A DNA stretch of 64,000 nt from Sphingobacterium endophyticum (GTDB lineage: Bacteria; Bacteroidota; Bacteroidia; Sphingobacteriales; Sphingobacteriaceae), in assembly GCF_009733535.1 (NCBI RefSeq), contig NZ_SMMI01000014.1, forward strand, positions 1-64,000, given 5' to 3'. Every line of letters starts with the position of its first letter. Position 1 is the stretch's first letter. The notes below the pieces were generated by a model. That model saw only the letters and a list, made by a program, of their open reading frames with translations, searched no databases and was not told the origin of the DNA. Positions 62,196 to 64,000 of this stretch are shown here, one piece after another. The position numbers and the translations under genes were made by a program.

Positions 62196-63560
62196 ATGTG
62201 GTATAATAACATATTAGAAACCATTGGCAACACGCCAATGGTTAAATTAAATAAGGTAACACAAAACTTAAAAGCAACCGTATTAGCTAAAATAGAGACC
62301 AGCAACCCCGGCAATTCGATCAAGGACCGCATGGCTCTAAAAATGATTGAGGATGCTGAGGAAGCAGGCCTACTTAAACCAGGCGGAACCATTATTGAAG
62401 GTACTTCAGGAAATACCGGAATGGGCTTGGCCATGGCTGCAGTAGTTAAAGGTTACCGCTGTATTTTTACCACAACGGATAAACAATCAAAAGAGAAGAT
62501 AGATGCGCTGCGTGCCTTTGGCGCAGAAGTTATCGTATGTCCCACCAACGTTGATCCTGAAGATCCCCGCTCCTATTATTCTGTATCCAGCAGATTGGAG
62601 AAGGAGGTTCCGAATGCATGGAAAGCAAATCAGTATGACAATCTTTCAAATTCTAAAGCTCATTATGAACAAACGGGACCTGAGATCTGGGAACAGACCG
62701 AGGGAAAAATCACTCATTTGGTTGTTGGCGTAGGAACTGGAGGAACCATATCGGGTACCGCTAAATTTTTAAGGGAGAAGAATCCCGATATTAAGGTTTG
62801 GGGAATCGATACTTTTGGTTCTGTTTTCAAAAAATATAAGGAGACCGGGATTTTTGATAAAAACGAAATATACCCATATATCACGGAAGGTATTGGCGAG
62901 GATTTTCTACCACAAAACGTAGATTTTAGCTTAATAGATCTATTTGAAAAGGTAACAGATAAAAATGCAGCCTTGATGACGAGGGATTTAGCAAGAAAAG
63001 AAGGTATTTTTGCAGGAAACTCGGCTGGTGCTGCAGTGGCGGGTTTGTTACAATTAGGATCAGAGCTGAAAGAAGATGATGTTGTAGTCGTGATTTTCCA
63101 TGACCACGGTTCAAGGTACATGGGAAAAATGTATAACGAGGATTGGTTGCGTGAGCGTGGATTCTTGAAAGACGAGAAGTTAACGGCAAAATCAATCTTG
63201 AAAAAGCGAGGTGAGCAGGCGATTATTACAGCAGATGCCAATCAAACCGTGGTTGAGACCTTCAATATCATGAAATCATTGAACATTTCCCAAATACCTG
63301 TCACCCAACAGGGAATGGTTATTGGAAAGGTGACAGAATCGGATATTTTGAGTGCCTTATTGGAAAATCCGTCGTTGAAATCCTCAGCAGTTGAAGAGAT
63401 CGCAACAAAGCCTTTTCCATTTGTAGACCTCAATACATCTATCGATAAGATTTCTGGACTTATCAATAAAGATACTCAAGCCGTATTGGTTGAAGATAGC
63501 TACGGAAGGATCAATATCATTACACAATACGATATTATCAACGCTATTTCTGAAGTTTAG
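62196..63560 (+). CDS. Cystathionine beta-synthase with tandem CBS domains
   Basis: A 454-residue PLP enzyme of the cysteine synthase/CBS family. Lys43 in NPGNSIKDRMAL should bind PLP; GTSGNTGMGLAM and VGTGGTISG bind substrate and phosphate. The C-terminal part (about 325-454) has two CBS domains (IKSLNISQIPVTQQGMVIGKVTES and DTQAVLVEDSYGRINIITQYDI), which suggests regulation by an adenosyl ligand. With the family member at 24280-25428 it could convert homocysteine to cysteine. A cysteine-synthase role is possible. Confidence 0.88.
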   Translation: MWYNNILETIGNTPMVKLNKVTQNLKATVLAKIETSNPGNSIKDRMALKMIEDAEEAGLLKPGGTIIEGTSGNTGMGLAMAAVVKGYRCIFTTTDKQSKEKIDALRAFGAEVIVCPTNVDPEDPRSYYSVSSRLEKEVPNAWKANQYDNLSNSKAHYEQTGPEIWEQTEGKITHLVVGVGTGGTISGTAKFLREKNPDIKVWGIDTFGSVFKKYKETGIFDKNEIYPYITEGIGEDFLPQNVDFSLIDLFEKVTDKNAALMTRDLARKEGIFAGNSAGAAVAGLLQLGSELKEDDVVVVIFHDHGSRYMGKMYNEDWLRERGFLKDEKLTAKSILKKRGEQAIITADANQTVVETFNIMKSLNISQIPVTQQGMVIGKVTESDILSALLENPSLKSSAVEEIATKPFPFVDLNTSIDKISGLINKDTQAVLVEDSYGRINIITQYDIINAISEV

Positions 63561-63606
63561 GATATTTCCATTTTTTGGGTATATTTAAAATTATCTACCG
63601 AAAAGA

Positions 63607-64000
63607 ATGGAAAGAAACGATAAACTTAAACGATTAGAATATTGGGTTAAAGCAAGGATCGGAAAGATTGCTTTTATTGACGTTGAAGAAAAACGAGAAA
63701 AGCAATGGTATGGAAATGGATATGGCGGCTTTTATGTTGACCCTACCCTAGTTCCTGATCAAGCAATAGTCTATTCTTTTGGTATTGGCGAGGATATATC
63801 CTTTGATAAAGCAATCATTTCCAAGCATGGATGCCAGGTTTACGGTTTTGATCCTACTCCAAAATCGATAAACTACGTGAAGAATAATGAAACACCTGAA
63901 GCGTTTAATTTCCATCCCTATGGTATTGGTGAAAAAACAGAAATGGTGACCTTTCATTTGCCTAAAAACAAAGACCATGTTTCAGGGAGTGTATATGATC
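63607..64000 (+). CDS. FkbM-family methyltransferase, cut by the window end
   Basis: The first 131 codons of a gene running off the right edge, starting at ATG 63607. YSFGIGEDISFDKAIISK is the S-adenosylmethionine site of the FkbM/methyltransferase-21 family, followed by YGFDPTPKSINYVK and NFHPYGIGEKTEMVTFH. The target (perhaps a glycan or lipid) cannot be told from this piece. Confidence 0.8.
   Translation, partial: MERNDKLKRLEYWVKARIGKIAFIDVEEKREKQWYGNGYGGFYVDPTLVPDQAIVYSFGIGEDISFDKAIISKHGCQVYGFDPTPKSINYVKNNETPEAFNFHPYGIGEKTEMVTFHLPKNKDHVSGSVYD

Overview
The window looks like chromosome from a member of the Bacteroidota, most likely Sphingobacteriaceae (Sphingobacterium-like). It is AT-rich, many genes carry the Bacteroidota -10 motif TAnnTTTG, lipoproteins are abundant, and there is a SusC/SusD pair, an archaeal-type prolyl-tRNA synthetase, a CcoI/CcoS pair and the short Bacteroidota-type AMP nucleosidase. 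No tRNA, CRISPR array, IS element or prophage was seen.

Layout. 1-1033: GC-rich non-coding DNA; promoters and a boxA-like site point left and suggest an rRNA operon just outside the window; a nested inverted repeat follows. 1034-6708 (-): an RND efflux adaptor and an RND pump fused to its outer-membrane factor. 6826-11647 (-): a respiration/haem operon (orphan dehydrogenase-like protein with a Cys tail, hemN, ccoI, ccoS, small membrane protein) behind an FNR-type box. 11943-14504 (-): clpC. 14684-18619 (+): ettA, a FixL-like haem-PAS histidine kinase and a response regulator fused to an FNR-like DNA-binding domain. 18755-34695: housekeeping and envelope genes (recN, SprT-like protease, M28 peptidase, cystathionine gamma-synthase, proS, FadL-like porin, NfeD, LysM protein, udk). 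34705-38069: MFS transporter, hotdog protein, lipoprotein, SCO protein and cytochrome c. 38194-44746: a probable small RNA, then tetR-tolC-acrA-acrB efflux genes. 44799-45569 (-): tandem CDGSH protein, followed by a second copy of the nested inverted repeat. 45881-57039: a glycan-utilisation locus (SusC, SusD, DUF3823, putative glycoside hydrolase) with a divergent membrane-spanning SARP-like regulator. 57124-64000: outer-membrane protein, holA, HSDR_N protein, clpP-clpX, AMP nucleosidase, cystathionine beta-synthase and a cut-off FkbM methyltransferase.

How the genes may work together. The kinase PAS domain has the FixL haem histidine and distal arginine at FixL spacing. Its partner joins a receiver to a Crp/Fnr domain whose recognition helix reads E-T-I-S-R as in FNR. 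Five kilobases away, a perfect GTGAT-N4-ATCAC palindrome lies about 62-65 bp upstream of the predicted start of the hemN/cco operon. I infer a compact FixL/FixJ/FixK-like oxygen circuit controlling microaerobic respiration genes. A second candidate system is the glycan locus, whose regulator appears to combine an extracytoplasmic LamG/Kelch-like sensor, one membrane helix and a cytoplasmic winged-helix plus BTAD output; repeated TTAACCCA motifs in the divergent promoter region may be its operator.
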